A stretch of 64,000 nucleotides of DNA from Fragilaria crotonensis. Its lineage: Eukaryota > Bacillariophyta > Fragilariophyceae > Fragilariales > Fragilariaceae. Below are positions 44,546 to 56,725 of the stretch, piece by piece. The notes beneath the pieces were generated by a model that worked only from the letters and a program-made list of their open reading frames with translations, was not told the DNA's origin and did not search any database. The position numbers and the translations under genes are program-made. Location: NCBI GenBank assembly GCA_022925895.1, contig JAKSYS010000245.1, positions 1 to 64,000 of the forward strand. Reading direction: 5' to 3'. The stretch's first letter is position 1, and every line of letters begins with the position of its first letter.

Positions 44546-47500
44546 ATGAAAGCCATGGCATGGTTTGGACGTGTCTCAGTTCTAAGCCTGGGGTGGGTAG
44601 TTAGCTTACAACAACTGTCTCACAGCGACGCCGCCTATCTTCGTGCTCCAAGGTTTCGCGATTTGCAGGAAAACCCAACTCAAGTCTCCTCAATTCATCT
44701 GTTTCTGACTCTTGCCTACGTGAACAATGCCATAGCTGATAGTCTCGAGTCCAGAGTTTCGGGCGATGAAGTGGTCGCAACGTTGTGTGAAGCCGTTCAT
44801 GCACAGGTATGTAGCGTACAGTAAGGATGCTGACATTGTGACGACCATTCCATGCCACTCGACAATCATGATCTCATCCTCGTTACAAACCTGCCAGGCC
44901 GGCGGAAGCCAAGTCAGATTGGCCGCAATTGAACAGGGGGTCGTTGTTCGAACTGACGATACAACCAGAGACTGCGAGATCTTGGCAACTCAACGGATCT
45001 CCGCCGGTGTGCAAGGTTTGTACACAATGCAATTGGCATTGAGGCAATCTGTCCTTGCATCATTGACTGACTTGAGTATATTGGCGCCATTGATTGAAAC
45101 CGGCTTCAATAGTGTTGGTGATGGAGGAGCAACGTTCCTGAATCTCTTGAAATTTGGCAACGATTTTTATGATGATTTGCAAGATGTCAGTGTCCTTACC
45201 GCAGCAACCTTCGCTTCCAACCCACCAACTAGGAGCCCGTCGTTCCTGACCGTGATGCCGTCATCCTTTCCTCCGACAACTCAAGTGCCTTCAGAGAATA
45301 ATGTGTATGTGACGTCTGGAAGCCCAACTGAAATTCCTTCATCAAATCCGACTACACCAATGCCACATGTTACATCAGGAACACCCTCTCTTTCGGAATC
45401 CTCGAGCCCAACCGGTCAGAATGACGTAGGTCCATCTTGGCGTCCGTCGACGTTAGATTCGAGTCATCCTTCACACAACTTGTCTTCCACTCCTACCGAT
45501 GAACCCTCCCACAACAGGATCTACGCTCCTTCGAATCGACCTGCAACGCAAGTGATGCGAAGCGAAACAAGCGACGAGATTTTCACTCCACTCGTCATAT
45601 CTGCCATTGCGTTGGGATCACTTGCTGGAGTAGTCTTTTGTTGCTTTGCAATCCGCTTCATCTGCTGCGGGTGCAAATCCAAGAAGCAACGAGCCCCTGC
45701 CGCTGCTAAACAAGGGAAAACGGGGGGCGCCGCCGTCGAATGGTAAGCAAAAACCTTTCTTCCCCAAGGTGGTTCAACTTAACGATGACAATCGATCTCT
45801 TGCCAATACAACGCTGGGCGAGCACACAGCGGGTCGCAAGCCGCCAAAGAAAAAAGAGAGTTGTGGAAATCAACACTTCGTTTGACGATTCGGTATACAC
45901 GTCCTCAAGCAGGATTTTGCCAGCCTATCATATTCATGACGCCACTCGAAGTACCAGTCACGCAAGCCGAAAGCCAGTTTCCAATCCTGATCGAAGCATC
46001 AAGAGCTCTCCCGTCAGACAGGGCCTTGTCGAATCGCCAAGTCTTCTTGGGTTTTCGAGTCTGCAAGCAAGTTTCTTTGCAGGACCAGATCGCAGCCCTA
46101 GCGATACTGCGGATTCGAAAAGTCTTGATTTTGCAACTGACTTTGGAGACGACCTCTTCTTCGGAGACGACGAGGGGATGCTGGGAGCCATGGCGCCAAG
46201 TAGCCCCGTCGCAGACAGGATCGAAGACATGGTTACGGAGGAGTTAGGTGGCTCGTATTCTGATTCAGAGGAGAATTCTTCGACCGCTGATAACATGATT
46301 TCAGGCATGGATCTCGACTCGCCACTGGATCTTCTCCGCCTGGACGCAAGCAACGTTGTCGTCGTTGGCGACCGAGAGAACACGGTTGGGAGAGCCGCGT
46401 TATCGAAGGACAGGCGAAAGATCGACTTTGAAACCATCTTCGGGGATGACAGTGATTTGGCGTCTCATAGTACACGATCGTCGATAACGGAGATCATAGC
46501 GAACAAGGCTCCGCTACGGAGCAACAGCATTGTGTCAGATGATGTCAACAGTGATGGATCGCTGCTGCCTGAGCGTCGGAAGCGGCCTAGCGAGACTTTA
46601 AGCGCGTTCATTCGGGACAAATTGGCGGAGAGGAAATCCACACGAAGTGTTGGTAGTGGGTCTTCGAAAGAGCCACTATCACCAAATGCATTCCAACCAA
46701 CAGCAAGTGAACAGCACGCGGTTAGCGCTAGTCCTGCATATAGGTCCCGCTACTTGGGTGCATTGGTCGAGAAGGAGACATCTAGTAGCGACGACGACAA
46801 AGCGAAAGGCTCGCCACTTCCATTGCCACGTGGAGCTTCCGTGGCCGACAACCGCCTTGGCACTGCTGCTTTATTAAGCGGGGCTTTGTTGTATCCAGAC
46901 ACGCCGACAGATCCAACGCCGCCTTCAGAGGATGGTGCACAAACAACCCCTCACGCATCCGTTCACGACGGTCTCCAGTCTCCAGCAGTTGTGCGAAGAT
47001 CGATCACATCTACTAATCATCCGTTTAGATCACCGACGCCGATGACACTGATCCAGTCCAAAATTGGCAGAAATGAGGCTCCTGTCTCCCCTAGTGGACA
47101 ATCGTCGGGAAGCGAGGAAAGCAATTTGTTTTTATTTGGTGCCATCGAAAGAACGCTAGGCCCACTCTCGGCGTCTGCCGACATGGAATCTTTAGGTGGG
47201 AGATCTGGTCGATCACGTGATAGCAGCGAAGGTCGGAAGTCGGCGAGAAAGCGCAGGCTTATGCGTGCTGACAACAGCATCGGCAGTGGCAACAGCGGGA
47301 GCACGAGCCACCGACGGAGCTTCGCCATTTCAGAAGAAAAGAGCGACGCAGCGATTGTCTCCCCTCGCACGTTGGCTCATGACATTGAGCGATTGGAGAA
47401 GCAATTGGATGTTCTAAGGACAGAGGTGACCCGGACTCGAGCTGCCGCGAGAAATGCCGTCGTCTACGGCGATCAGAGCAAATGGGGGCGAGGATCATTC

Positions 47501-47824
47501 TGCTGCTTCTCCTCAGCTGCGATCAGCTAGAACAAAGAATCGTGTGGTTGTAACAGTCCCGCCCGGCAAGCTTGGCATAATCCTGGCCAACCGACGCGAC
47601 GGGATGGGAACCGTCGTCGCGGAAGTGAAGAACTCAAGCTCCTTGAAGGAGTGCTTTCGGCAGGCGACAAGCTAGTGGCGATTGATGGCGTTGATGTCAC
47701 AGGGATGCTAGTCTCCCAGATTACTACCATGATGTTGACGAGGTCCACCAAAGAACGACATTTGACTGTTATGACATCTTCAAAGGTTAAAAAACACGGG
47801 GAAGAAACGAAACACTCACCATAA
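44546..47824 (+). CDS. Type I membrane protein with Ser/Thr/Pro stalk and C-terminal PDZ domain
   Basis: Exon 1 (44546-44806) carries a signal peptide; a 91-nt intron leads to 44898. The extracellular part is a ~200-residue domain, then a Ser/Thr/Pro-rich stalk with PSSFPP and NPTTPMP repeats. A transmembrane helix (SAIALGSLAGVVFCCFAIRF) and a Cys/Lys stop-transfer patch follow. The long cytoplasmic part is Ser/Asp-rich, has a short coiled coil (IERLEKQLDVLRTEVTRTRA), and ends in a PDZ fold (PPGKLGIILANRRDGMGTVV, then GVLSAGDKLVAIDGVDVTGM). PDZ domains bind C-terminal peptides, so it may be a receptor scaffold. Frame must be corrected at runs of GGGGGG (45722), AAAAAA (45850) and GGGGG (47483), each one base too long, and near 47638 where one C seems missing. 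Confidence 0.62.
44807..44897 (+). other. Intron of PDZ-protein gene
   Basis: Donor GTATGT at 44807, acceptor CTGCCAG ending 44897, phase 0. Confidence 0.75.
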
Positions 47825-48028
47825 AAATGAGTCATGAATCCATCATGAAGTCCTGATATAAAACTTTAAGACATCTTTCATTTGTAAGCAACGACCTCTG
47901 TGTTCGATTGTGAAACGGGTTCGTTATGTAGCATATTAACGTTCCCTGCTCTTAAACTTAAAACTGATGCATTCGGCGCACTTTAGAATCGCGCGAGCAC
48001 GTCCGGTTGTAATCGCTCCCCCTTCCCT

Positions 48029-49267
48029 CTAAACTGTCTTGCCAGAAAACTTGGTATCACCCGAGCACACTGAGTCCGCATCACTCAACCACCAACTTGC
48101 ATTGGCAGTATCCATCTGCAATGCAGTCAAACTCCCATTCCCTGCAAGTGTATCTCTAGCAATTCGATGCTTGCTTCCCACAAGCGATCGTTTGCTGGGG
48201 ACACGCGTTGGTGTCAAATGTCCCAATGAGGGCACGGGAGACAACGATTGCGTCGTCGCCGTATCCAGACCACTCGATGCCGACAGGCCAGATAGTTGCG
48301 TGTCAACAAATGCTTTTGCAGCATGGCCTTCCGACTCGACGCTTGCTTAGGTAAACTGCGACTCGATCCCTGCTTTGGCAGGCTTCGGCCGGAAAGTTGC
48401 TTGACCATGGTGCGGCTCATGGCACTGCGCCTCATGGTTTCGCACAGCTTTTCCATGGCGTGACTGTATTCAGGAAGATTTCCCGATGTTCCTGCAGTGT
48501 TGGATGGACAGTGTTGCTGTTGGGGAGAAATTCCTCCGCCAAGAGCAGCGCTCGTTATGCGTAAAGGTGGATGCGGTTGCTGCGGGTGCATTGGTTCGCT
48601 GTATGCTTGTTTTGTGTTGACAAAGTTTGATTGTTGATGCATATGGTACAAGTTAGGCTGAGGACTCGGCTGGCCGAAGGCTTGATTCAAATGGATTGGA
48701 GGTTTTCGAGCATGCCCTTCATTCCAGCCAATTGTTGCTGTTGTTGTTGATGCCGTTGTTGCATTTGCTGAACTTGACGCAACTGAAGTAACGCTTTCTG
48801 AAGTTCGAGATTATTATTCTGAACCAAGGAAAAGATGGTGGCTGCTGCTGAGGTTCCGATGAGAGAAGCCCCATCGACGGAATCGATGTGTCTGGGCGAA
48901 TCACTGGAAAGCCTTGATTGTCAATGATGGTTCGGTTTGGAGCTTGCGGTTGTGGAGGAGGCGCTGCTGTTCGAATTGGCGTTGGTTCGTACAGTGAAAA
49001 GTCAGTTGCAAGCAGGTCTGATAACGATGATGTCTCGGATAAGTCGGCTCTCATAGGCGTTGGCTCGAAATCGTCGCCGAACGTCAATGTCTCTAGGGCA
49101 GTGTTCGAGTCTGCTAAAGGCTCGGACACAAGCTCTTCAGTTTCAAAATCAGACATCTGATTAGCATCTGGTCTGCCATTCCCAAGAAGGGCAACATCAT
49201 CTTCTGATTGATCGGAGGACATCACCTGATCCACTGTGGAAGCGTTCATAATCCAACTCGTGGTCAT
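48029..49267 (-). CDS. Gln-rich coiled-coil protein, unknown, multiply frame-broken
   Basis: Overlapping minus-strand frames can be read as one protein. The N-terminal part is acidic, with repeated FEPTPMR/YEPTPIR motifs. A coiled coil follows (NNNLELQKALLQLRQVQQMQ) and a Gln run, then a Pro/Gln/His region. A Ser/Arg part contains the duplicated motif SLPKQGSSR/SLPKQASSR, and the tail is Ser-rich, ending 48029. At least four frame changes are required (near 48880, 48700, 48320 and between), more than in any neighbour. Either the sequence is poor here or the gene is decaying. It resembles transcription-related low-complexity proteins, but no DNA-binding domain was seen. Confidence 0.4.
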
Positions 49268-49276
49268 CTGTTGCAC

Positions 49277-50553
49277 TTGATGGTCAGGTTACAATGAGGA
49301 TGCACTACTACTATTACAGGTAGAGTGAATTAATTGTCTGTAGGCCGGAGTGTATGCATAGTATAACTCCTACTCTGTTAGATGCAGTATCATACAAACC
49401 ACTGCAACACGCCCACAGACTAGAGTATACTATCGATGAACAACCACAATTCGAACTCAAGTATCGTACGCTGAAGCACTTCGAGAACTCCTTCTCGTAC
49501 AACTACAACGAACGCGTCAAAAACGTTCGTCTCGTTTCGCTACCGGTACTCCGGCATAATAAATAGAATACGACGCGTCTCAAATGTGACTAGACTATCG
49601 AAATGTCCAGGACACGAGTTATCCAATCCGGGATCGCTTCACTGACATTAAAAATCGTATTGGGTCTGATGCTGCATATAACGGTTAATCAGTACTGCCT
49701 CGTACGAGGACAAAGTACCGGCACCCAACATTTGCTGAAGTTCAAAGAACAAGTACGGAAGAAAACCGTATGTCTGTAAGTTAGCTATAGTACGGCGACG
49801 ATGCTTTTTGAAAACTAATTGGGTGTCCAGGCATTCTTTGCTTGATAAGATTTCCAGGGTGGCAACAAGAAACCACATAATAACGATTCTCGGAGGGGCC
49901 GGATTTCTGTTTGACGCACCTTGCCCGGTTGGACGAGCATCGGTGTCTGCAGGAGGCACAACGGATTTATCTTAATCTTGTCGTGTGTTCCCACAGATGT
50001 TGAACGAGGGATTTGTTGCACCCGAACAACTTTCATTCACATGTGCATGAAGTTTATAACATTGGGAAATAGACTCTTCTGCAGTGCAAGTTGCTGCATT
50101 GCGGTGCTGCTTGCGATGTGACTGGAACCAATCAAAGAACTGAGAAAGTTTGATGACTCGTCAAAACTCAAAAGTGCTCACATGCCTGTCACTTGTTTGA
50201 GATTTTACTTCGTGGCATGTGGACCATGGTGCTCCCGTGCTCCCATCAGAGCGTGACTATTTACCAAAATGTTGTGAAATGACGCGAATGTGTTGGTTTG
50301 CGTAGTCTGTGAAAAGTTAATCCCTGGAAAAAAGACCAAAGAAAGCCTCTCAAGCCTGCTTATTTTGGGGCTTGAATGCACCTGAGGCGATACGTTGTGA
50401 ACGTTGAGGACAAGTTTATCATGGATGCATACTGATGTCATGTGACGATGATCCAATATCCAACCAACCATCGCTAAAAGAAACCAAAATTGCACGTTAT
50501 TTCCACGAGATTATGGTGTCAGGCCTAGCAATGTCACGAGACCTAATAAAGGT
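49277..50553. other. Intergenic, no gene supported
   Basis: Only short frames on both strands with no recognisable features (for example 49959-49648). It holds the promoter side of the Gln-rich gene and the 3' side of the acyl-activating enzyme gene. Confidence 0.5.
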
Positions 50554-52853
50554 TTAGCAAGCTCCGGAAGTTGAGGAAACGAAATCATCACGCAGCAACC
50601 TGCGCATAACCTTATTGGATGCAGTTCGAGGAAGTTGAGAGATAATCACAACTTCACATATTCCGAACAGTGGATTCAAGTTCACCTTGATGGAATCTTT
50701 CATGGCGGCTTTGAGAGCGGTGACAGACGTCGTGTCCACATCACTCACACATAATACTGCATAAACCACCAATTTAGACGGACCGCCGTTGGGACCGCTC
50801 ACAGCAATCGCGGCTGTCTCTTGTACGCCCGGCACAAGATTGCAAACTCGTTCGATCTCCAAGTTGCTGACTTTGATTCCTCCAATGTTCATAGTGTCGT
50901 CGCAACGACCGAGAGCGCGAAAGTAGGGCGTACAGCATAATCCTGCATTATCGCCATCATCGCTGACTTGATGCTGCGAGTTACGAACCATTTGAATTTC
51001 ATCACCGTGACGCCGAAGGACTTCGCCATTAGGACCACTTGGCATCCCCAAAAAGTAAGTGTCAAAGTGATTACGATTCAATAAGTGAGTGCTAAGGCCC
51101 AGGGCTGGTGGAACCAAGGCAACTTCTCCGGTGATGAAATCGTGAGTTCCTGTGGTTGGCTTTGCAGTATAGGCTGACCTGTCATCTGGTGGACTGGATG
51201 ATTCGGCGTCCAACAGAAGAATCTGAGACCCCAGAACAGGTGTTGAAAACATGGAAGGCACATTGGGCTGCACCAACGTGGACGAGAGGAATGAGCCTCC
51301 AATCTCGGTACCACCGCAATATTCCACCACAGGAGCATACCGGGGACGCGCGACACGAGCCACAGGTAATTCTCAGGGTCACTGGCTTCTCCCGTGGAAC
51401 TAAATCGTCGTACACAGCTCCAGTCACACTGATCAGTTGCGTTCTTGGCTTGCCATGCCTTGACAAGTGATGGAATCACACCCACCATCGACATTTTGGA
51501 TTCTTCAACGAACTGGCAGAAGGCGTCCGTGGATGTGACACCATTAAAGATACCGATGGTTGCACCGTTAATCATTTGAAAAAGCAACCAAGGTCCCATC
51601 ATCCAACCAATGTTGGTCGGCCAGGCCACACGATCTCCCACCTGGATATCTTGATGAAAGTATCCGTCAATCGCGCCTTTAATTGGTGTGCTGTGAGACC
51701 ACGCAATGGCCTTGGGCTCGCCAGTTGTTCCACTGGAAAACAAGATATTACACGGATCCATACTATCGCGCTTGACACTTTCGAAGGAATCACTGCAACG
51801 GTGCAAAAAATCATGCCATGCCCAATCCATCGAGGGGCGCAGCGCAATTGACCCATGGAGAGGAACTGGTTTGCCTTCGGGGTCACAATCGTTCCACGTA
51901 CCACTCTCGCTGCGTTCCATCGTTTGAACGCGTGGATAAGGGCCGGCATGCAGCAAACCTGGGACTACAACAATTCGAACGGGTTCAAAGTCCTGTTCGG
52001 ACTTGGTTTCCTTGGACTCATCCACGTCATGACACTGAACCGACAGCAGCGCGAGAGCTTCCAAAACACGTGAGTAAAGGGGTAGGAATTTAGACCCACG
52101 GTAGATTACATCTTGTGTAAAGACAGCCTTGGCGTTCCCCAATCGACACCGCGTGGCGATCTCGGTGGCCGAGAAGGAATCGGCAATCGAAACCACAACA
52201 CACCCGGATTTGACTATACCGAGATAGATAGCAATCGATTCTGGAGTCATGGGCATACAAATTGCGATGGCATCGCCGGGGCTCAATGCGAGTTTTGTGT
52301 GAATTGCATCCGCAATTTGATTCGATAGACGGTTTAGCACACCAAACGTCATGGTCTGGAGCTCTCTTGGATGTGATTCTATTGCGTACACTAGCGCAGG
52401 ATCGTTTGCGTCGCGTTTGTGGAAGCAGGAATCACTAATATTCAGTCGTCCCTCAGGAAAGTAGCTCGCGTGAGCCGCTGACGCATTGCATGAAGAAAAA
52501 GTGCTGGTTGGTTGTGTATCCCACACAATATCCAATAAGTTCATGCTTTCCATCCAAAAATCATCTCGATAAAGAATTGACCATTGGTAGAGTTGTTCAT
52601 AGGACGTAAACCCTTTTTGATCCATCATTTTGTAAATGTTCGTTTTGGTGATATCGGATGGAATCCAACAAGGCTTGACGTCTTTCACATTCTGGTAGAC
52701 CAACGCATAACACTGCTTGTGCACTTCATAAGGAGTTGACGGAGTAAGAAGTTCACGGTGAAGGACGGCCCAGACTTGCGAAGGTGCAGCCCCATGTCCA
52801 GCCTTTGTACGAGCCTGATGCACTAGCTCTACTGCTGCGTCCATGCCCGACAT
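50554..52853 (-). CDS. Acyl-activating enzyme (AMP-binding ligase), plant AAE17/18-like
   Basis: An N-terminal ACS-type region (WIPSDITKTNIYKMM) is followed by the AMP-binding P-loop ILFSSGTTGEPKAIAWSHST, the motif WPTNIGWMMGPWLLF, FSSTGEASDPENYLWL, and EYCGGTEIGG. The C-terminal domain has VLRRHGD, GRCDDTMNIGGIKVSNLEIE and PRTASNKVMRRLLR. The reaction is ATP plus carboxylate to acyl-AMP to acyl-CoA. The pattern is closest to plant AAE17/AAE18, which are peroxisomal, but the C-terminus here (SSTSGAC) is not a canonical PTS1. Frame breaks once, at a CCCC run near 51342; five C would read SRVPRYAPVVEYCGG. The Met at 52853 (MSGMDAAVE) is chosen over an upstream in-frame start. Confidence 0.83.
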
Positions 52854-53378
52854 GGCAGGTGGGAGTGATATCACCACTTGTTGGATGCACGTATGATATA
52901 TATGATACACATATGTTATGACATAAAGCGACGTACCACAACCCGCCCAAAATTATGTAGTACGTGGTACGTGTACTGGTATGTAGGTGTATTCATCATT
53001 CTTCATACTTCAATCCTACAACTCTGCAGGCGGGATGCTGCATTGTGTTCGTTGGACCCAGTGCGCGAGCCAATGACAAGATATTTACGAAATACTGTAC
53101 TGTGTGTATCATATGCAAACTCCGAGCTCCCAGTCTCTCCGAGTATATCATACGTATACGTGTAGCGTGTACTGCATGGACACGAACAGGACGGTACCAC
53201 GTAGGTTAGTGTTAGTGCATGCACTCGGAGTTAAGAAAAACTGTTAGTCAGTGCGGGCATCGAGTCTATAGTCTTGGTACAACTCCGAGTACTTTGAAAA
53301 AAGCACGGGAACGCAACTAGTAGAGGTACTGTTAGCATCAATAATATATTTGGAGTGCCACATAAGAGGTATCCTCTC
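52854..53378. other. Intergenic, GTAC-rich
   Basis: No gene supported. It separates the acyl-activating enzyme start from the PRPP synthetase stop. GTAC/GTACGTG words are dense at 52955-53190. Confidence 0.5.
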
Positions 53379-55132
53379 TCAATAAGCATCGTACCTCCGA
53401 TCGACGTTACGATCGTCAAGATCGAGGATACCAGAAATTGACTGGTTGTGAAGGGCCCTCGCAATGGCCTCGGCCAGCAGCGGAGCGACATTGAGCAGCT
53501 TTACCTTGGAAGGAAGCTTGCGCTTGAAGCCAACCGTGTTAGAGATGAGCAGGTATTCCAATGCGTCCAACTCCTGGAGTTTCTCCATAGTGTTGTTGTC
53601 GGGAGTGACAAATACGCCGTGAGTCGCCCATGCGTAGATTGATTCCGCACCGGAATCATGCAGCTTTTGAATGCTGGCGATCATTGTCGTCCCCGTGTTC
53701 ACAATATCATCCACCAAGATGCATTTTCGCCCTTGGACATTACCAACCAACAAGGCATCGTAACTAGTCTGGGCCTGCGTCTGGCGAGATTTCGACAAAC
53801 ACGCGATCTCAATCTCGGTTCCTGATAGTCGCTGCAGTACGGAACGAAAGTGAGCCGCACGAGCGACTTGACCTTCGTGGGCTGCGACGATAGTGACCTT
53901 TGGATACTGACCATCCTTTTCTTGATCTTGCATTGCGCTGAGCTCCTCGTGAAAGTACGCAGCAGCAACAGGGCCTGGCATTAGGTGCTGCAGTTGCGTA
54001 GTATTAGTAATGGTGGGCATGATTTTGTGAAATGGTGATAGGCCTCAAAGAAAGAAAGACAGCGTTGCATTTGCGACACGACGATGGGACTCACCTCAAT
54101 CGGGATCTTGGGCGGAAAGAAGCCAACCAGGGTATCAGAATGCAAATCCATGCACATCACTCGATCCACCCCCATTTCCTCCAACATGAGTGCGACATCC
54201 GCCGCTGCAATCGGTTCACGGACTTTGCGGCGGTCTTGGCGACTGTATCCATAGTACGGGATTACAGCCGTAATAGTTTTGGCACTGGCTCTTCGCATTG
54301 TGGAAACAAGCAATAAAAGCTCCATAAGAGAGTCAGACGATGCCGTGGTATTGATCACATATGCGTGCTTGCCTCGGACAGAATCCCCCAGCTGAACCTG
54401 TGTCTCTCCATCGGCGAATTGTCCAACTTGGAGACGATTGAGATCGAGCCCTAAGAGATGCGCAACGTCGCTTCCCAACTCCATGCTCATGTTCCCTGCA
54501 AAGAGTGCGAACCTTTCGGCCATTTTAGATTGAATTTGAGGAGATCGGTAAAAGTACATGCGACGCGTTGTGACCATGGTGTTTTCGTCGCTCGCCTCGG
54601 GAGCGGACGAGGCCACTACCTTCTCAGGATGCGTCGACGCCGCCAACATTGATTGCTCCTCCAGTTCAATTTGTTTCTTTTCACGTTGCAACGCCTCGAT
54701 AGCCTCAGGTTCAAGAGAATCCAAGCAACTCTCGAGCGCACGGACGCTTTGTCGAAAGGCAGAACTCTCGCCCTCGTCAGATCGATTTGTCTTCGGTTGG
54801 ATGGTTTGAATATACATATCTTCCAGAGTTGCTTCGTTCATCTCTGCAAGCATCATTGCGTCGCTGGTACTTCCAAAGTTCGGCAATTCCTTGTCACATC
54901 GCGTTGTTGTACAATTGAACGCGACAATTCCTGTGAGACCGACGATACATGCCGGGATCCAGAAATTGTACATGTCGTGATCTGATGATGCCACTGTGGT
55001 GTGACTCGATAGCGCTTGTGTTCTCGCAGCCAGGGGAGACCGAACCACCTGATTACGCACTCGTCCAACAACATGTTGATGATTGCCTAACATCCGTTGC
55101 GACAGCCGGCTGACAACATTGGACGACGACAT
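53379..55132 (-). CDS. PRPS: Ribose-phosphate pyrophosphokinase (PRPP synthetase) with N-terminal membrane extension
   Basis: Exons 55132-54095 and 53987-53379 give 548 residues; family members are usually ~310-330. The extra ~190 N-terminal residues start with a basic, acid-free stretch ([20 protein letters not shown]) that resembles a mitochondrial presequence. A transmembrane helix ([18 protein letters not shown]) and an acidic linker follow. The catalytic part has [14 protein letters not shown]-binding [23 protein letters not shown] and the PRPP loop [14 protein letters not shown]. The enzyme makes PRPP from ribose 5-phosphate and ATP for purine, pyrimidine, His and Trp synthesis. The flanking regions are intact with no frame correction needed. 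The Met at 54979 (MYNFW) could start a shorter form. Confidence 0.9.
53988..54094 (-). other. Intron of PRPP synthetase
   Basis: Donor GTGAGT at 54094, acceptor CTGCAG ending 53988, 107 nt, phase 0. It joins PPKIPIE to [12 protein letters not shown]. Confidence 0.8.
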
Positions 55133-56220
55133 GGCTGTGTGCGAGGGTGTTGACCTCTAACACATGCAGTCGAATGTCATCAGAAACGTAACTCACGCTG
55201 TACTAGTACGAGAGATGCGACTACGGCAAGGATCTGACTCGTAATGGCCACACCTTAAAGTTTTTACTGGGAACCGAAGCCGGCAGCCGGACGAATCCCT
55301 GACGGTCGGCAATCGAAACTCGTCCACAGTACAAATACTTGTACATACGTGGTACTGGTACCACAGTCCACACAGCCCGAAAACGGAATACGGAATCCCT
55401 TGCTAGCAGCGAGTATATACCGTAGGACGTACAGTACGCTTCCCACGAAAAGGAGGCTTTTTCGGCGATGTCTCACGGCAGTGTTCATTGTACTAGTAGT
55501 AGTGCCCGTACCATGTATCATACAAATATGACATACGGCTGGTTGCAATAAATGAAAACTTATAGTAGCCCACGTAGACCCTAGTACAAAAGAATAGCAT
55601 TAACCCTGTCGAACTAAAATTATCACGGCAAATTGCACGCTTCGTTCGTCTCACAATGGCGCTAAAAGATCTCTCAAGATCTCCGTTGTTTTTTGAGCTG
55701 CCGTATTTCCACGAGAGTTTATAGACTTGTGTTCAAGTCCATGAATGAAAACCGTTCATGGAAATACTGCAGCAATGAAATTCACAAAGTTATGGCAACA
55801 TCGGTGAACATGCCGCTGCGCTCATTGTAGAAATGCCATACGAGGGTCTCACGCGCCATGCTTTCCAAAAAAATTAAGAACGAGATGTTTAGTATGGCTC
55901 AGTACGTAGAATCGTTAAATGTCAAATAAATCCATACGAGGGTCTACGCATCCTACGAAAATCATCATCATGATGCAACCAGCTATAGAGTTGTGTGATC
56001 TTGCATCTGTTCTGCGTATCCCTGTTTTTCAAATCACTGGCCACCTGGCCACTGGCATCACGTTTCGATCGGCCGACGGCAAGACAGTAAGTACGCAATT
56101 GACAATTGCTGACGCACTCTCCAGGAAGGTCCGGCACTTACGTATTGAATCGTGAATGAAGATGAAACGCGCCGGCCGGTGGAGAAATCGGTTCCGTTCA
56201 ATGTCTGGCTGGTGTAAAAC
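55133..56220. other. Intergenic, no gene supported
   Basis: GTAC-rich stretch at 55200-55520. A short plus frame at 55919-56155 has no motif. No RNA gene was recognised. Confidence 0.45.
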
Positions 56221-56254
56221 TGGATATGCCGGCGTGATTATGATGCAGCTGACG

Positions 56255-56725
56255 TCTGCAAAAAAATTTGCTTACAGGAAGACAAATTTGCTGACAGAAT
56301 TAAATTGCTTAAACAATTTGCTTACGAAAAGCAAATTTGCTTACTGAAAAGCAAATTTGCTGAATCAGCAAAAATATTGCTGACGGAGAATCGAATTTGC
56401 TGATTCAGCAAAAAAATTGCTTAGGGTGAATCGAATTTGCTTCGTCAGCAAAAATAATTGTTTACAGAATTGGCTTTCATAGTAGAACGTTAGTTTATGT
56501 CGCCGTGGACATGGGAATCCTACACTCACGTTTTTCTTTTAAGGAGCAATTTGCTGAATTGCTGATACAATTTGCTTACGACAATCAAATTTGCTGATTT
56601 GCTTACAAAATTTGCTGACGACAATCTGATTTGCTGACAGCAAAAATTTGCTGACAAAATTTGCTGACACTTTGATTTTGCTTACAGAATTTGCTGACAG
56701 ACTGAAAAATTTGCTGACAAAGTAA
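56255..56725. repeat. Cluster of AATTTGCTGA/AATTTGCTTA repeats
   Basis: Roughly 20 copies of a 10-12 base word, (A)AATTTGCTGAC or (A)AATTTGCTTAC, lie at irregular spacing over ~470 bases. Some are paired with their reverse complement as TTGCTGAATCAGCAA or GCTGATTCAGC hairpins. A unique ~75-base stretch (about 56468-56543) interrupts it. It is not a regular satellite, and nothing similar occurs elsewhere in the window. Confidence 0.85.

Noticed and set aside
49648-49959. 103-codon minus frame
   Set aside because: Low-quality composition, no homology signal, no start context and no neighbour support.
56255-56725. CRISPR array
   Set aside because: Repeat units are only 10-12 bases, spacing is irregular and the genome is eukaryotic.
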